DNA of 64,000 nt from Deuterostichococcus epilithicus (GCA_033439295.1 JAVTLE010000021.1:1984009-2048008), one strand, 5' to 3'; numbered from the stretch's first letter, positions 43,855-56,152 are shown. Program-made: numbers and translations. The notes: generated by a model from the letters alone, not told the origin.

Positions 43855-46800
43855 ATGGGAATCAAGGCGAGCTTCCTTGACCTTGGAGGGTACATCCGAC
43901 CACATCACCATTGGAATCTCACAGCAATGGTCGACATGGACGACAGTGGTCTGCATCATTCACGCAGGGCCTCGCCAAGCTGCTGGCGGATGCGGCGCCC
44001 GGCTCCTCAAAGTCGCAGAAGTTCGAGGACTACTTCGGCCGTAAAATTGCCATCGATGCCAGCATGCATATTTACCAGTTCCTGGTGGGGACCTTTTCGC
44101 TGCATTCGAGGAGGTGCCATGATGACGCAGCCGGCCAGCTGACCCGCGGATGCATATGGACCGTGCAAAGCATGGTTGCTGGGAGGCTGCGATGTGTGCC
44201 TCCCTCGTGCAGGTGGTAGTGGGCCGAACCGGAGACCAGACCCTCACAAGCGAGGCGGGCGACGTCACCAGGTGAGCGCCAGATGCAACACTCGATGCGC
44301 CATTGCGAAGTGACTGGCATTGCGATTCTGGCCAGTCCTGCGTGACGGCTCAAAGGCCACCATGTGGTGCTGCGAACATCATGAAACAGCGCACTGGGCT
44401 TGACGGCCATTCGTGCTTCCACGTCTGGCCGCAGCCATTTGCAGGGCATGTTCTTCCGGACAGCGCGCATGCTGGAGGCGGGCATCAAGCCGGTGTACGT
44501 GTTTGACGGCCAACCGCCGGCTGCCAAGAAGGAGGAGCTGGCCCGCAGGTGGGCACCCAGACTCTTCTTGGCATGGACCTCATGCATGGCGACGCAGGGT
44601 CGGCACATGGCATGCTGCGGTCGCGATACGGCTGCCAGTCCCATTTGTACGCTGCTGATGTCAGTTCCTGAGGTGAAGCCGGCAGAGTGAGCTCAGAAAC
44701 CTGTCCAGCATTGATCCCACAGCCATGCTACCAATACAGGTTCGAGCGCCGGGGGGAGGCGACAGAGGATCTGGCAGAGGCAAAGGAGGTGACACAACGT
44801 GATTGCGATTCGACTGCCTCGCGTTCACAGTGCCCGCCCTGCGAGCTTTACAGAGCAACCGCCGCAGCAGGGTCAGGGCGCAGCAGCCTGCTGCTGTGTG
44901 CAGGCGCATCATTAGGATTGCATCTTCAACATCATCTGTCTTGCTCCGAGCCGCCTGCAGCGTGCACATACCGTGCAGGCGCAGTGTCAACAACAAGCTC
45001 TTCTTGAGCTTGCTGCAAATACGAAGACAGGTCGTAGGGTCCTCATTTATGTTGCAAACATCGCCCGCCTTAACGCGCCGGTGCAGACGAAGACTGCGGA
45101 GGAGGTGGAAAAGTACAGCAAGCGCACAGTGCGGGTCACGAAGCAGCACAACGACGAGTGCAAGCAGCTGCTTTCGCTGCTGGGCGTGCCCATCATTGAG
45201 GCGCATCCCTCGCTCCCCTGCCCCAATCCAACCCTCTTACACCCGTTGCTGTGACGGTGGCCTTGCTTTACTCGGACCTTGCGAAGACCCTGCTGTGGGG
45301 GTGACGGTGAGCGATGGGCACGATGCATTCACGGCAAAGTTGCACGAGGCAGGCCTGACGGACGATGCTCCTCATGTACGTACACAGCTGGGGTGCATGC
45401 CTCCACCGGCAGCAACTTGTAAATTGCTTTTGTGACCCGTGGATGCCGGTGAAGACGAAGGCGCAGTCCACCGTGCAAGGCGAGCTTGACGGACGAGGCT
45501 CATCATGCATGTGTGGCTTCGCTCGGATGGCTGACATGTCCCCACCGTCAAGAAACCCTTTCGAAAGCTACAGGCGCCGTCAGAGGCGGAGGCGCAGTGC
45601 GCGGCGCTGTGCAAGGCGGGCCTGGTGTACGCGATGGCGTCCGAGGACATGGACAGTCTGACGTTCGCGACGCCGCGGCTGACGCGCAACCTGCTGACGC
45701 CCGCCTCCGCCAAGCTGCCCGTCACCGAGTACGACTACAGCCAGGTGTTGACATGGCAGGAATGACGATCTATCGACTAGGTTCGTGTCGTTGATCCCAG
45801 CTCACATGGGTGGCGTGGCATCGCGTGGCTTCGGGTGATTGACAGGCTGGGCAGCAGCAAGGCCGCTCCAGGGCTCGACCGACTCGTGTACCGCGCAGCG
45901 CAGGTGATTGAGGGGCTGGGCATCACCGATGACCAGTTCGTGGATGTGTGCATCCTGTGCGGCTGCGACTACGCGGGCACCATCCGCGGCATCGGGCCCA
46001 CGCGCGCCCTGAGCCTGGTGCAGAAGCATGGCAGCATTGAGGCGGTGCTGGCGGCCCTGGACAAGGACAAGTACCCCATCCCTGAGCCCTTCCCCTTCGA
46101 GGAGGCGCGCCGTCTCTTCAAGGGTGCGCCGCTGCGCCGCGTCTGCCCCCGTTTTCGTAACAGACATTCTCAAGCCTGCTCACATAGAAGGGAGAAAGCA
46201 GCGTCCGCGTGACCATAAGGCGAGAGCTTGTTGCAGTGGCTCTTGCGCGTCAAGATGGATAACGGAGCGGGGGCCTTGACCGCCTATGGATAAGCCTGCC
46301 GGACGCCACACCACGGCTGAGGCCCAGACTGGAGCAAACGGATAAGGTGCACGGCATGAAGTGGGTGGCGCCGCTGTCGCTGCTGCTGCAGCCACTGACT
46401 GTATCTTCTGCCCCCTGCATGCCTGCAGAGCCCAACGGAGAAAGTCCCAGGAATGAAGCAGGCCGCACTGGTGCTGCTGCTGCTGCTATGCTGGGGATAC
46501 TGAGGGTGCATTCCCCGGGCTTGCGTGCTGCTGAGGCCATATTTGCGTGCGCCGCAGAGCCCAAGGTGCTGGCGGCGCAGGAGGTGCCCGGCATGAAGTG
46601 GGTGGCGCCCGACCTGGAGGGCCTGGTCAAGTTCCTGGTGGAGGACAAGTCCTTCAACGAGGACCGGGTGCGCAAGGCCGTGGAGCGCATCAACGCCTCC
46701 CGCGGCAAGTCCAACCAGGGTGCGGATCTCTTCCAAGCTTCAGGAGTGCGCCTCCCTTCGGCATGTTTGCGCAAGGCCGTGGAGCGCATCAGCGCCTCCT

Positions 46801-47171
46801 GGCGAGCGCGGGTCCTTGATGCTGTCGACCATATCGTGTGTTTCTGACCCTCGCATTTGCTCGCATTTGCAGCGCGTGTGCTGCTTGCGGCAGAGACACC
46901 TAGAATGTGAGGGAAACAAGCAACACATCTGCGCAATGCTGCTCCCAGATTCGTGCACTCTGCACACAAGGCGCGCTCTCCACAGCTTTAGTACGCATCC
47001 CCGATCGCAGTGTGTATACATGCAGGCCGCCTGGACTCTTTCTTCACGATCAAGCCGCCAGCGCCCAGCGCCAAGAAAAGGGAGCCTGCCACCAAGGGCA
47101 AGGGCGCCGGCAAGCCTACCAAGAACGCGAAGAAGGGCGGCGTCAAGGGCGGCGTCAGCAAGAAGAAGTGA
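43855..47171 (+). CDS. FEN1: Flap endonuclease 1
   Basis: Structure-specific 5' nuclease that removes Okazaki flaps and works in long-patch base-excision repair with PCNA. Ten exons: 43855-43866, 43968-44084, 44213-44271, 44435-44548, 44740-44788, 45087-45200, 45574-45744, 45904-46123, 46558-46719, 47026-47171; 387 residues, the family norm. N-domain: [53 protein letters not shown]-domain: [38 protein letters not shown]3[21 protein letters not shown] box: NQGRLDSFF, followed by a Lys-rich tail. The metal-binding Asp/Glu residues are all in place. Exon 1 is 12 bases and its intron begins GC (AAG|GCGAGC); a second GC intron begins at 45201 (GAG|GCGCAT). Both are forced by invariant residues. 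The introns flanking exon 9 carry degraded copies of it. Confidence 0.96.
46344..46471 (+). repeat. Two degraded copies of the start of FEN1 exon 9 inside the preceding intron
   Basis: 46344-46373 matches exon sequence 46581-46610 (shared core GGCATGAAGTGGGTGGCGCC). 46426-46471 resembles the exon-9 acceptor and first codons (GCAGAGCCCAA, then a diverged GGAATGAAG). Neither copy keeps a frame that would extend FEN1. Confidence 0.75.
46770..46801 (+). repeat. Copy of the end of FEN1 exon 9 in the following intron
   Basis: The stretch beginning GCGCAAGGCCGTGGAGCGCA matches exon sequence 46670-46702 with only one or two changes, placed about 50 bases after the exon-9 donor. Confidence 0.85.
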
Positions 47172-47456
47172 AACATCAACTGCGAGCGATTCTCTGGAAA
47201 CTCTTGGATTTTGCAGGCGGGAGCGACTCGCCAGTGCAGAGAGGGTGCTGCCCATCACCAGACCAATTGGCTGCCTGCCATGCACTCTTGGAGATCGGAA
47301 ATCACGGCAGGCTGCGAGACGTGCAAGCGCTGTCCACTGCTGACGGGTACTTTCCTAGCATTATCAGAGCAAAGGTAAAGAGATCACGAAGCTTCATATT
47401 CAATCACATGCAGCAGCAGCAGCACGGGGCGCATTGCAACATGACGCTTTCCCGTG

Positions 47457-48640
47457 TCACACGCCTTTCCGCTCCGCGGGAGCCACCAGGTACTGGTGGC
47501 GCCGCAGATGCTGCAGCACCGTTTCTGCCATCTTTGTCGCACTCTGCAACTCGCCAGAGGCGTCCAGCGCATCGAGGATGATCTCCGGAGCTTGGGGCTC
47601 CTCGTACGGATCGTCGATGCCTGTGGCAAGTGGCTGCCAACCTTCAGACTGTGAACTGAGACGAGACTGCCGATGGAGGCTGTCTGAAACATCTCGTGAG
47701 GACTACCTTTGCGCCGGCATGTTGTACATACATACAGCGGCAGCATAATGCGGCAGGCTTGTACTTGCCTGTCAGCCCCTTCAGCTTGCCCGCACGTGCG
47801 GCCTTGTACAGGCCCTTAGGGTCACGCCTCTCGCAGATGTCCAGCGGCACCCGCATGTACACCTGCAGCACCCAACAAATGTTCACCCTGCCCTGCTTGG
47901 ATGCTCCAGGGCACATGTTCATGGCGTTGCAAACAACATGCCTCGACTCACATGGAATCCCACAACAGCGGGGCGTGCCAATCTCGCGCTGTGCATACCT
48001 CTATGAAGTCGCCGGGCAGCACCCGCTCCCGAACGCGCTGCCTGTCCGTGCGATAGGGCGAGATGATGGCCACAAGTGTGATAAGGCCGGTCTGCACGAA
48101 CAGGCGGGAAACCTCGCCGATGCGGCGGATGTTCTCGGTGCGGTCCGCTGCTGAGAAGCCAAGATTGCTGTTCAGGCCGTGTCGGATATTGTCCCCGTCC
48201 AGCAGGGCTGTCGCGTGGCCCGCGTCAGCGAGAGCGTGCTCGACGGTGGCGGCAACGGTGCTCTTGCCACTGCCGCTGAGCCCAGTGAACCAGAGGACGC
48301 AGCCGCGCTGGTTCAGCTGCTGCTGCTTGGCCTCTCTGCAACAGCAAGGCACACACATCGCAGGCTGAAGGAGTGATAGAAAGACTCGCGCCTCACCTCA
48401 CCGTAACCCATGTGTAGACATCAAATGCACCTCGACTCAGGTCATGCAATGAAGTGCCAGTCACCTGGAAACCGCGCCCTCGAACCACTTGATGTTTGTC
48501 GCCTGGCCAACGGTGTATGTGCCGCTCTCTTTCCGGGTGTCTTGGTTTGCCAGTCCTGGCGCGCAGGCAAAGCTGCTAGCTATGCTTTGTGAATGCAGGC
48601 CCAGCTGGCTGACTCGACGCAAATGCCGGAGGGCTAGCAT
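47457..48640 (-). CDS. APK1: Adenylyl-sulfate (APS) kinase, plant type with transit peptide
   Basis: Phosphorylates APS to PAPS, feeding sulfation. Four exons: 48465-48640, 47999-48335, 47769-47862, 47457-47620; 256 residues. The first exon, from ATG 48640, encodes a transit-like peptide ([19 protein letters not shown]) running in frame into [17 protein letters not shown], the lead-in of plant APS kinases. Catalytic features: P-loop [60 protein letters not shown], and the lid [25 protein letters not shown]. The last junction uses a GC donor (AG|GCAAGT at 47768), certain because [11 protein letters not shown] is invariant. No ATP-sulfurylase domain is attached. Convergent with FEN1. Confidence 0.94.
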
Positions 48641-49069
48641 GCCTCGCAGACCTCGAGACCCTTGTGTAGCGTTACCTCGCTACGCATGGTCGAGGATACG
48701 GTCGAGGAAAGAGGCACAGAAAACCGCTGTCAACTTTCTTCCCTAGATCACGTGCAGGCACGTTGCAGCATATGGACATTCCATTAGTCAGCCAGCACAG
48801 CACAGCGTTGGATGTTTTGATGCCAAGACTCTTTGATGTAGCTGCCCATTCCAGATATTAAAAGATTTTATCAGGTGGCCCTACAATACCCTCTCTCTCC
48901 AGCAATAATCAAATCACAACGACGCGTAGGGATTGATACACGGTGTACAACACACAGCATTGAAACAGCAGTTTGTGCACATTTACATTCGAATAGCGGT
49001 CATATAGGCGGCTCGATCGAGCAAAATTGGGGCCTCAAGAACCTTTCAAGTACAGCTGCAATGTGGACG
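48641..49069. other. Intergenic: APS kinase promoter side and MYB 3' end
   Basis: Spacer between two minus-strand genes. The part at 48850-49060 is AT-rich, as expected of a 3' UTR. No gene is seen. Confidence 0.45.
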
Positions 49070-52000
49070 TCAATACATTGCGGTACGAACCGGCGCGACG
49101 CTGAGCCTGACCGCCAGCTGCACAATGTGATGCAGCGCCTGCATGGCGGTGTCAGCCGACGCCGCCGCCACGGCAACCGCCAAGCCTGGCTTTACGGCAT
49201 CGTGCTGCGCATCGTCCAGCCGCAGAGCTACAATGATGTCGCCAAGCTGCGAGCCGCATGCCGCTCGCGTCTGCTCGCAGATGTGCCAGACGGCCGTTGC
49301 CAGCTGCATGACAGGCCATCACTCGTCATTTCTAGTTTACATGCATATAAGTCACCATGCAGCAGGCTGAGGGATGGCACGGTGATTTGAGGCGTGAGCA
49401 GTTGGCAGAGGTTGTACAACAGGATAATCTCACAAGGCCGGCACAGTGCTCGTTTCTGATATCCAAAAAAAGGACCCGCTGGCACCTGGCGCTCCTCTGT
49501 GGCGTGTGCTGGCAGCGGCGGCCCAATGCCGCGGTATGTGGCCGCCTGCGGCTGCTGCGTCAGGTCCAGCCGGCTCGTGTACGCATCTGCCTCCAGGATG
49601 GGGCCAGTGCTGACCTCCAGGTGCGTCCTGGTGTCCTCTGGCTCCACCTCGGCAGACTGTTCCCGCTGCTCTGCAGCGACGCAGCTGTGCATACATGGCG
49701 CACCAACTGGCCCTGCCGCATCCATGCCCAGCCTCTTGGGCGGCTTCGGCGACAGCATGAGCAGCAGCCGTGGCGGAACCATGTCCGAGGGCGAGGGCAG
49801 GCCCTCTGCATCGTATGCAGCACAGGCGCCCCGTGCGGCAACGATGTTGCTGCAGACTGACATGCGCCGCTCGTCCAGTGTCATGGGCACAGGCAACCCT
49901 GCGACTGGCGGTGCATGCACGCTAGAGGGACTGACCAGCCCTGCAAGAGCACAGCCACTTTGTCGGGGAGAGGGAGACAGAAGAACAGTTGTGAGTTGCT
50001 CTGGATCTACACCTCGATACATGCACCATGATGCGCGCATGCGCCTAATCAAAGTCTCCCAGCAGTCTCAATTCAGACGCACTGGCGGGTGATGCGGGCA
50101 GCCAATCCGCCGGCTGGTCTGGGCTGTGAGGATGTGTGAAGTTGGCACTGCCGTCTCCCGAAATCTGCTCCGCATGTTGCATGGCCACGGCTTTCCTGGG
50201 GCTGCCTGTGGTTGGAGTATGCCGGCAGACGCGCGTCATTGCACAAGGCCACTCAAACATGACAAGAGCGGAGATTGCGATGTTGTTCAAAGGCGTGCAG
50301 ATGGGCTCGTCAAACAACGACTTCTTCATCGCATTGCAGTGCCTCGTCAAACAATGACTTCATCAGCACATTGCAGTGACTGCGAGGTTATCACCGCCCT
50401 GACACTTGAGCATACCTGGGGTTGCGATTGTGCAGAGCAGCTGCTGCATGAAAGGCGTCGACGTGATGCCGGCGATGGCTGTCGCAGCTGCCTGTCCAAT
50501 ATCATCATCATGGTCGAAGACGTCCTCAAAGGTGCCGGCTGCCTCAGCGGCGGCGCGATCTTGCGCACCAGCGTTCCAGCCGGGATCCACCTGTGCAAAG
50601 AGCAGTGGTGATGAGTTCAGCATACTGCTGCCGTTGAGCAATGCGGGTGACCAGGCGAACGGACGGCATTGATCCAAAAGTGTGGCACAATGACAGTGAC
50701 GCTGCAGGGTCCTGACGAGCGAAGACATCGGATTGGGTTACCAGTCCAGCGCTGTCCACGTGATAGAGCCGCCCTGGCCGTCCGCCACACGCCCCTTGCA
50801 GGTTGGCACATGGCAGCGGAGTGGACTGAGCGCGCATCAGGGACGCCGCATCCAGGCCGCATAGTATTTGCTCGCACGTTGGCGTCACGCCCGTGCCAGG
50901 TAACACCAGACCCGGGAAGATGGGCGACAGCGCCTGCCACGGCGCAGCTGCAGCATCGTTCAGCATCGGAGGCTGCCGGAAATCACCAATCTGAAGCTCT
51001 GCTTCCGCCGCTGTCGGATGCGGCGGCAGTGCCTGCGCGAGCGGCAGCGGCTGCACCAGCGGCAGCGGCAGGCGTACTGGAGATGCCTGCATCTGCACGC
51101 AGCCTGATGCCTGGAACAGCTGTGGCCGCGGAGGCTGGCGGCTGGACCGTCGCGACTGGTGCTGCAAGTCTGGCGTAGCATAGTCGCTGTCAGCCTCTGA
51201 GGTGCTGCTGTTAGCCTCGGCGGTTGGGCTGGCACGCCACCGCTTGGCCGGCGATGCCCGGCCGCCGCCACCACCCCATTTCCCGCCCCCGCCGGCAGTG
51301 CGCCGAGACGCCGCCGGATCGTCGAGGTCCAGCTTCTTCATGTAGTTGCGCAGGCAGGTGGTCTCCCCAGGCAGCCGGGAGTCCGGCAGCAGCCGCCGCC
51401 GCAGCGTCGCGTTCCAGTGGTTCTTCACCGAATTCTCTGTGCGGCCCGGAATGCTCTGCGCACAAACAGCCAGCTTCAGACGGGATGTTCGCACGAAGTG
51501 CAGGAAGGTGTTAGGCCGCAAGTCGACATATCATGTTCGCCAAGTTGCATGAGTGGGTGATCAGCATGCATGGGACTTGCAGTTGCGGCGGCATTTGGTA
51601 GTGAGGTAGCTACCTTGCTGATGTCAGCCCACTTGTTGCCCAGCAGCGCGTGCGCCGCCGCCAACATGGCCTCCTCTTCGTTAGTCCATGCATCCCGCCT
51701 GATGTCGGGCCGCAGCTGGTTGTGCCACCGCTCCCTGCACTGCTTACCAATGCGCCCCGGAAACAACTTGGAGATGGAGCTCCAGCTGCCCTCTCCATGC
51801 TCCTCCACGAGTCTGCACAGAAGCAAAAACAAAATTGATGCTCAACTGCTACCAAGCACGTCGAGCGAGTAGCGACGGAGATCAGTCTTCCGGCTTTCTG
51901 TAGTGACAGCTGAAGCTGTGCTTCGCGTCATGCCAGACGCCAGCACGCTCGTAAACCAGACGAAGGAATATGCAGCACTTGATATAAGGGACCTCAAGGG

Positions 52001-52322
52001 GCGTTAGGTGCGCAGAGCGCTCGCTTAGGTCTCTCGGAAGGCAGATCGGCACAGATAGATAGCCCATGCACATAGGACGCAGGTCCGCGCACCTCGGGTG
52101 GTTCGGGGGACGAGCTAGACACCCAGACTTTTAAAGGTATGGAAATAAATTTGAAGCAATGTCCTGGGGTGCGCACCGGACAAGACGAGCATCCTCGGCC
52201 TCCGTCCAGCCGCCCTTGATTCTAGCGACGGGGTGGCGTCGCTTGCCGCCCTTGTCGGCCGTTCTGCCGCACTTCTGCGCCGGAGTAAGCCGCTGGTGGC
52301 TGCTGTCGCTATCACTCTCCAT
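49070..52322 (-). CDS. R2R3-MYB transcription factor, c-MYB-like
   Basis: DNA-binding regulator with two MYB repeats of the c-MYB/3R lineage. Seven exons: 52177-52322, 51614-51812, 50742-51455, 50416-50590, 50083-50205, 49486-49940, 49070-49303; 681 residues. R2: GGWTEAEDARLVRLVEEHGE, WSSISKLFPGRIGKQCRERW. R3: WTNEEEAMLAAAHALLGNKW, SIPGRTENSVKNHWNATL. The regularly spaced Trp residues are intact; no R1 repeat is visible. The rest is Pro/Ala/Ser-rich low complexity, ending in a helical C-terminus (WHICEQTRAACGSQLGDIIV). Met 52322 is the first ATG in the frame. If the intron after exon 5 is retained, translation instead ends at 50045 after RLLGDFD, a possible short isoform. A 36-bp tandem duplication lies in intron 4 (50306-50378). 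Target genes are unknown. Confidence 0.88.
50306..50378 (+). repeat. 36-bp tandem duplication in a MYB intron
   Basis: Two adjacent copies (50306-50341 and 50343-50378) of a unit starting CTCGTCAAACAA and ending CATTGCAGTG, differing at a few positions. They lie between exons 4 and 5 of the MYB gene. Confidence 0.85.
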
Positions 52323-53097
52323 GACAGCTTCTCTCGGTGATTCTACAATTGTTTCAGGCGGTGCGCGGGGGTGTTGAGTGCACGGATCGTCGTACCGATC
52401 GCAAACTTGACTGCGACACTCGTTTACATTCCCAAGAAGCGACACGCTGCGAATGAAGCATCACAAGACGGGCAGGAATAGAAACACGATTGCGGCGTGC
52501 ATGCATGGGTCATGAGTAGAGAAACGTGCACCTTTTTCCAGGCCCCCTCGGATGACGAATGCGGAGGGCCGTAGCTCGTCTGCAGGGCTTTGGACGTGCA
52601 AATGGCGTTCATGCACATCTCGACTGCAACATGCTGTGGCGAACAGGTTGCAAACGAGCCGAGCCACGTGATAAAAAACACAAGCAAGAACAGTGGCTGC
52701 CAATGACGTCGCTTCAGCGGCCAGACCACAGGGTTCTACAAATTCTAACTGGCAGGCTGCAGCGGCGCAACGACGCGGATCGAAAGATGCGATGCAGGGC
52801 CTCTGCGCCTGCTGGGTCCGACCTACGCGCGAGGTTCGTTCGTGTTGCCGCCGTCTGTACCAGCAGACGATGATGCTGTGCAGGTCCGGCGTCTGCAGCG
52901 CCAGTCAAGCGCCGACACAGTTTGAAATCCCCAGGCGGCATCGGTTGCACAGTGGACCGAGGCTGAAGCCAGCTGTGCAAGGCAATGGCCCTCAGGCCCT
53001 CTTTCTTCCCTTATGTACCCTGCAGCGTCAAGTGCGCCCGCGGCAGGGGTGCGCCCGCAGCCGGGCCGTGGCCACAGCGTCAGACACTCCCTATGGG
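52323..53097. other. Intergenic: MYB promoter side and phosphodiesterase 3' end
   Basis: About 775 bases between two minus-strand genes. Short frames occur on both strands but none has a protein-like model. It probably holds the MYB promoter/5' UTR and the phosphodiesterase 3' UTR. Confidence 0.4.
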
Positions 53098-56000
53098 TCA
53101 GCTGACCGCCTTCAGGTGCCGCGGCTCAAAGTCCTCATGCGACGGCAGCAGCCAGTCCTGCCACGGCACGGCGCCTGAGCGCCAGTGCGCCGTCGCCTTG
53201 TCCACGTTGGCCAGCGCTGTTGCCGCTGTGGTGGGCGCCAGCGCCGTAAGCGCCCGGAAGGACGGCGCCACCACCGCCTCCATGAACGACAGCTGCGCGG
53301 CGCAGACAGCAGCGCCTGAGCCTCCACCGGAACCCACCTCAGAGCCCTCCTCGCACGTGCCCTCCTCGCACGAGCAGCTGGAACCAGCTGCCGCTGACGA
53401 CGGTCCGAAGCCTCAATGCGGGCAGACCCGAGCCCAGTGTCTGAGCTTCCTTGGCGGGAGCTCTGCAGTCAGACTGGGGATGCAGGGCTTCTCCACCTGG
53501 GAGGCGGCGACGTCCGCGGAGGTGCGGTCGCACAGCTGGGAGATGGGCAGCCCAGCGGCGCGCTCCGCGTCGCCCTGCCCGAAGAACTCCTTGGAGATGC
53601 GAGCCGACCAGTTGAGGGACAGGCCAAGCCGCTTGCCGGGGTTGCCCAGGTCCGCGCAGTGCACCGCCAGCGACAGCGCCAGCAGCCGCTTCTCCGGCGG
53701 CCAGCCCCGCAGGTCCTCCCCCAACAGCGCCACGTTGGCTGCGGCGTGACGACAGCAGGAATGGTCCTGGCACCAAGGCAGTCTGGACCTCGCCTTGCAC
53801 AGCTTCGCGTCATGCAAAGCCACCGCCGCAGGTGCGGCCCATCAATCAATCACAGTGATCGAAAGCACGCATCAGTCTGCCCGGCCTCACAAGAATGTAG
53901 CAGGACTTGGGCCGGCAGTGAGCACTGACTGAAAATCACAGGCAATGCCGGGCAGCAAGAAGCACAAGATCCCGGACAGGAGCGGCTCTCGCCTGTGAAG
54001 TCGGACAGCAGGTCGGCATGCGACGCCATGTCCGTTGCCAGCACGATGCCGATCACTGTGCGCCGCAGGAAGCGGAACTCGTCCGGTTCTAAACCCTCCA
54101 GGAAGTTGTTGGCTGGCTGCAGCAGCAGCCGGAAGGCTGTTGCCGCGTGCATGTTCTCATTCACCGAGATGTCGTTCCAGGTGACGGCTGCTTCTGTTGA
54201 TGTGTTGACCATGTACGCATTGCCGAAGCCTATGGAAGCAGACGTTGCCATTGAGCCGCCTGAGTGAGGAGGCAGCACACAGCACACACCAGGCGCAGGT
54301 GGTCGCAGCAGAGTACCCGACTGCTCGGCAGCCTGATGCAAGAATGCCAGTACTGCAGCCATGCGCGATGGCCCACATGCGTGCGGCAGCAATCCGCCGA
54401 CGTCACACGGGTCCAACCACAAACTAATCAGACCTGGCTTGGGTTAAGGCATGTCCAATGCGCAGCGCTCTTTTTCACCAGGACGCATGCACACGGATCT
54501 CAGAATGATAATGCTGCTTACCTGGATGCTTCAAGTCGTGCACGCAGGCCGCGAGCAGCATGGCCAGCACCTCCAACTGGCTGAGTTGGCTGGTCAGCTC
54601 GTCTGACGCCAGGATGACGCCCACGTTCTGAGTCACGTCTGCCGCATGGACGCTGTTGTGGTAAGGATTAGGGTTGTACCCCGCCTCCACTGCCTGCGAC
54701 AATTTCAGAGCAGGCTGTCTGTTGGCGCAGCATGTGGCAGCGGCAATCAGCCAGATCAGGGGCTCAAGGACCAGCTTGTGTCAGCGGCACATGGAACCGC
54801 TGTTGCAACCTCCGATGACTGTAGCAGCAGGCTTCGGCCTCAAGCAGTCCGACAGGAGCCCCCGACAGCTGCCACAATCGCCACCGAGCATAAACCCACT
54901 AAAGCTAGCAGTGGTTGCACCGCACGCACCATGCGCTGGCAGCATGAAGTTGACGGACAGACACAAAATGTCGCTGAGGCTGCTGCGGACCTTCAGGAAA
55001 CTTCGAAGCTTGTCCGGCGGCAAGCTGAGGCTGTCCACGAGGCCGAAGTGCTGCAGCAGCGCCCATGTCACTGTCTGCAGTGGCCGCTGCCTCGACAGCC
55101 TTGCCACCGCAAACACGTCGAATGCGTCCCATTCCAGCAGCTGCACGTGCAGTTGCCACAGCGACGTCAGGGCACACTGTGTAGCTCCGCTGGCTGGCAG
55201 CTTCACTGAAGCCCATTCACATCTGCAGCATCAGAGCGGCTATTCTGGTGACACTCAACAGGACCCGCGACGGGCTGGCATGCATGAGCTCGACGCGTGA
55301 CGGCCCATCAACAGCCAGCCATCCCAGCCCGGCCTGTCAGAAAATGTAACAACGACAAAGGCTGGAAGCAGCGCACCAGTTCCATCTGTTCTGTCAGCTC
55401 TGGCGAGGGGCTGCTGAAGGAGCCGCTGGATCCCCGCAGCTGCGGACCAGCACGTTCAATTTTGAAATTTGCTGCATAAGCAGGGAGGAGCTCTCCGGCA
55501 AGGCAGACGGTATTGTATGGCCGATTTTCAAGGAGGTGACTTCAGCCGGATCACAGCAGTCAGTGCAGTCGTGGCAGTGTGATTGCTGCAAAGGCACACC
55601 TGCTGGGAAGGGGCATCGTCGTCTGGTAGCAGTGACGGCCTTGATAACCGCCCGCTGCCGAGCTGCAGGTGATTTCAACCTCAAACAAATTTGCAGTGTC
55701 TCGGTGCCTGAAGCAGGCTACATCCAGAGGCAAGTCTCATCAGCTGACACACCAACACGCCAGACCTGACGACCCACAGCTCAACGCGACCGCGTCTCCT
55801 CCATGCCCCGGCCTGTGTGCATCGACAAGCCCTACCACTGCTGGGTGCTGCGCCCAGCTGTGACACCGCTAGGCGGACACATCGACGCTGCTTGGCCACA
55901 AGCGATGCAGCTGCGGCGCTGCGCGAGAGCCCACCGCCAGCTCACCCGCAGGTCTGGGCTGCTGCTGTGCAAGGCAGAGCCGGTCGCAAGCTCGCTGCCG

Positions 56001-56152
56001 CTGAGCTCCCGCCGCAGTGTGAGCGCCGGCGACAGCGGATCGTCCAGCGCCTCCATGGCTGTGCTGTCCCGCCCCGGGTGCACGAACGCGCCCAGCCAGC
56101 CCACCAGCCGGCTGAGCGCAGTGACCTCAACCCTGTCCATCGGCAGCTGCGC
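53098..56152 (-). CDS. 3',5'-cyclic nucleotide phosphodiesterase (PDEase_I), N-terminus incomplete
   Basis: Class I cyclic-nucleotide phosphodiesterase hydrolysing cAMP and/or cGMP. Well-supported catalytic exons: 54991-55176, 54522-54693, 53993-54229, 53497-53738, 53098-53292. They encode WDAFDVFAVARLSRQRPLQT, NPYHNSVHAADV (metal-site HN..H), CVHDLKHPG-FGNAYMVN (HD..HPG), NDISVNENMHAATAFRLL, HCADLGNPGKRLGLSLNW, SKEFFGQGDAERAAGLP and LSFMEAVVAP. All metal-ligand His/Asp residues are present. One intron has a GC donor (ACAG|GCGAGA at 53992). Upstream, an exon at 55946-56152 (MDRVEVTALSRLVGWLGAF) is on the same strand and probably belongs to the sensor region. Intermediate exons near 55210-55540 could not be joined with confidence. 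The protein may start as far up as an ATG at 56745. Cyclic-nucleotide specificity is not readable. Confidence 0.85.

Noticed and set aside
43855-47171. FEN1 as a pseudogene because of interrupted frames and duplicated fragments
   Set aside because: Ten exons join in phase to a full-length protein with all catalytic residues and a PCNA box. The duplicated pieces are intronic.
49486-49940. A separate minus-strand gene in the 49.2-50.0 kb region
   Set aside because: Its 455-base open stretch joins in phase to upstream MYB exon 5 and downstream exon 7, so it is part of the MYB gene.
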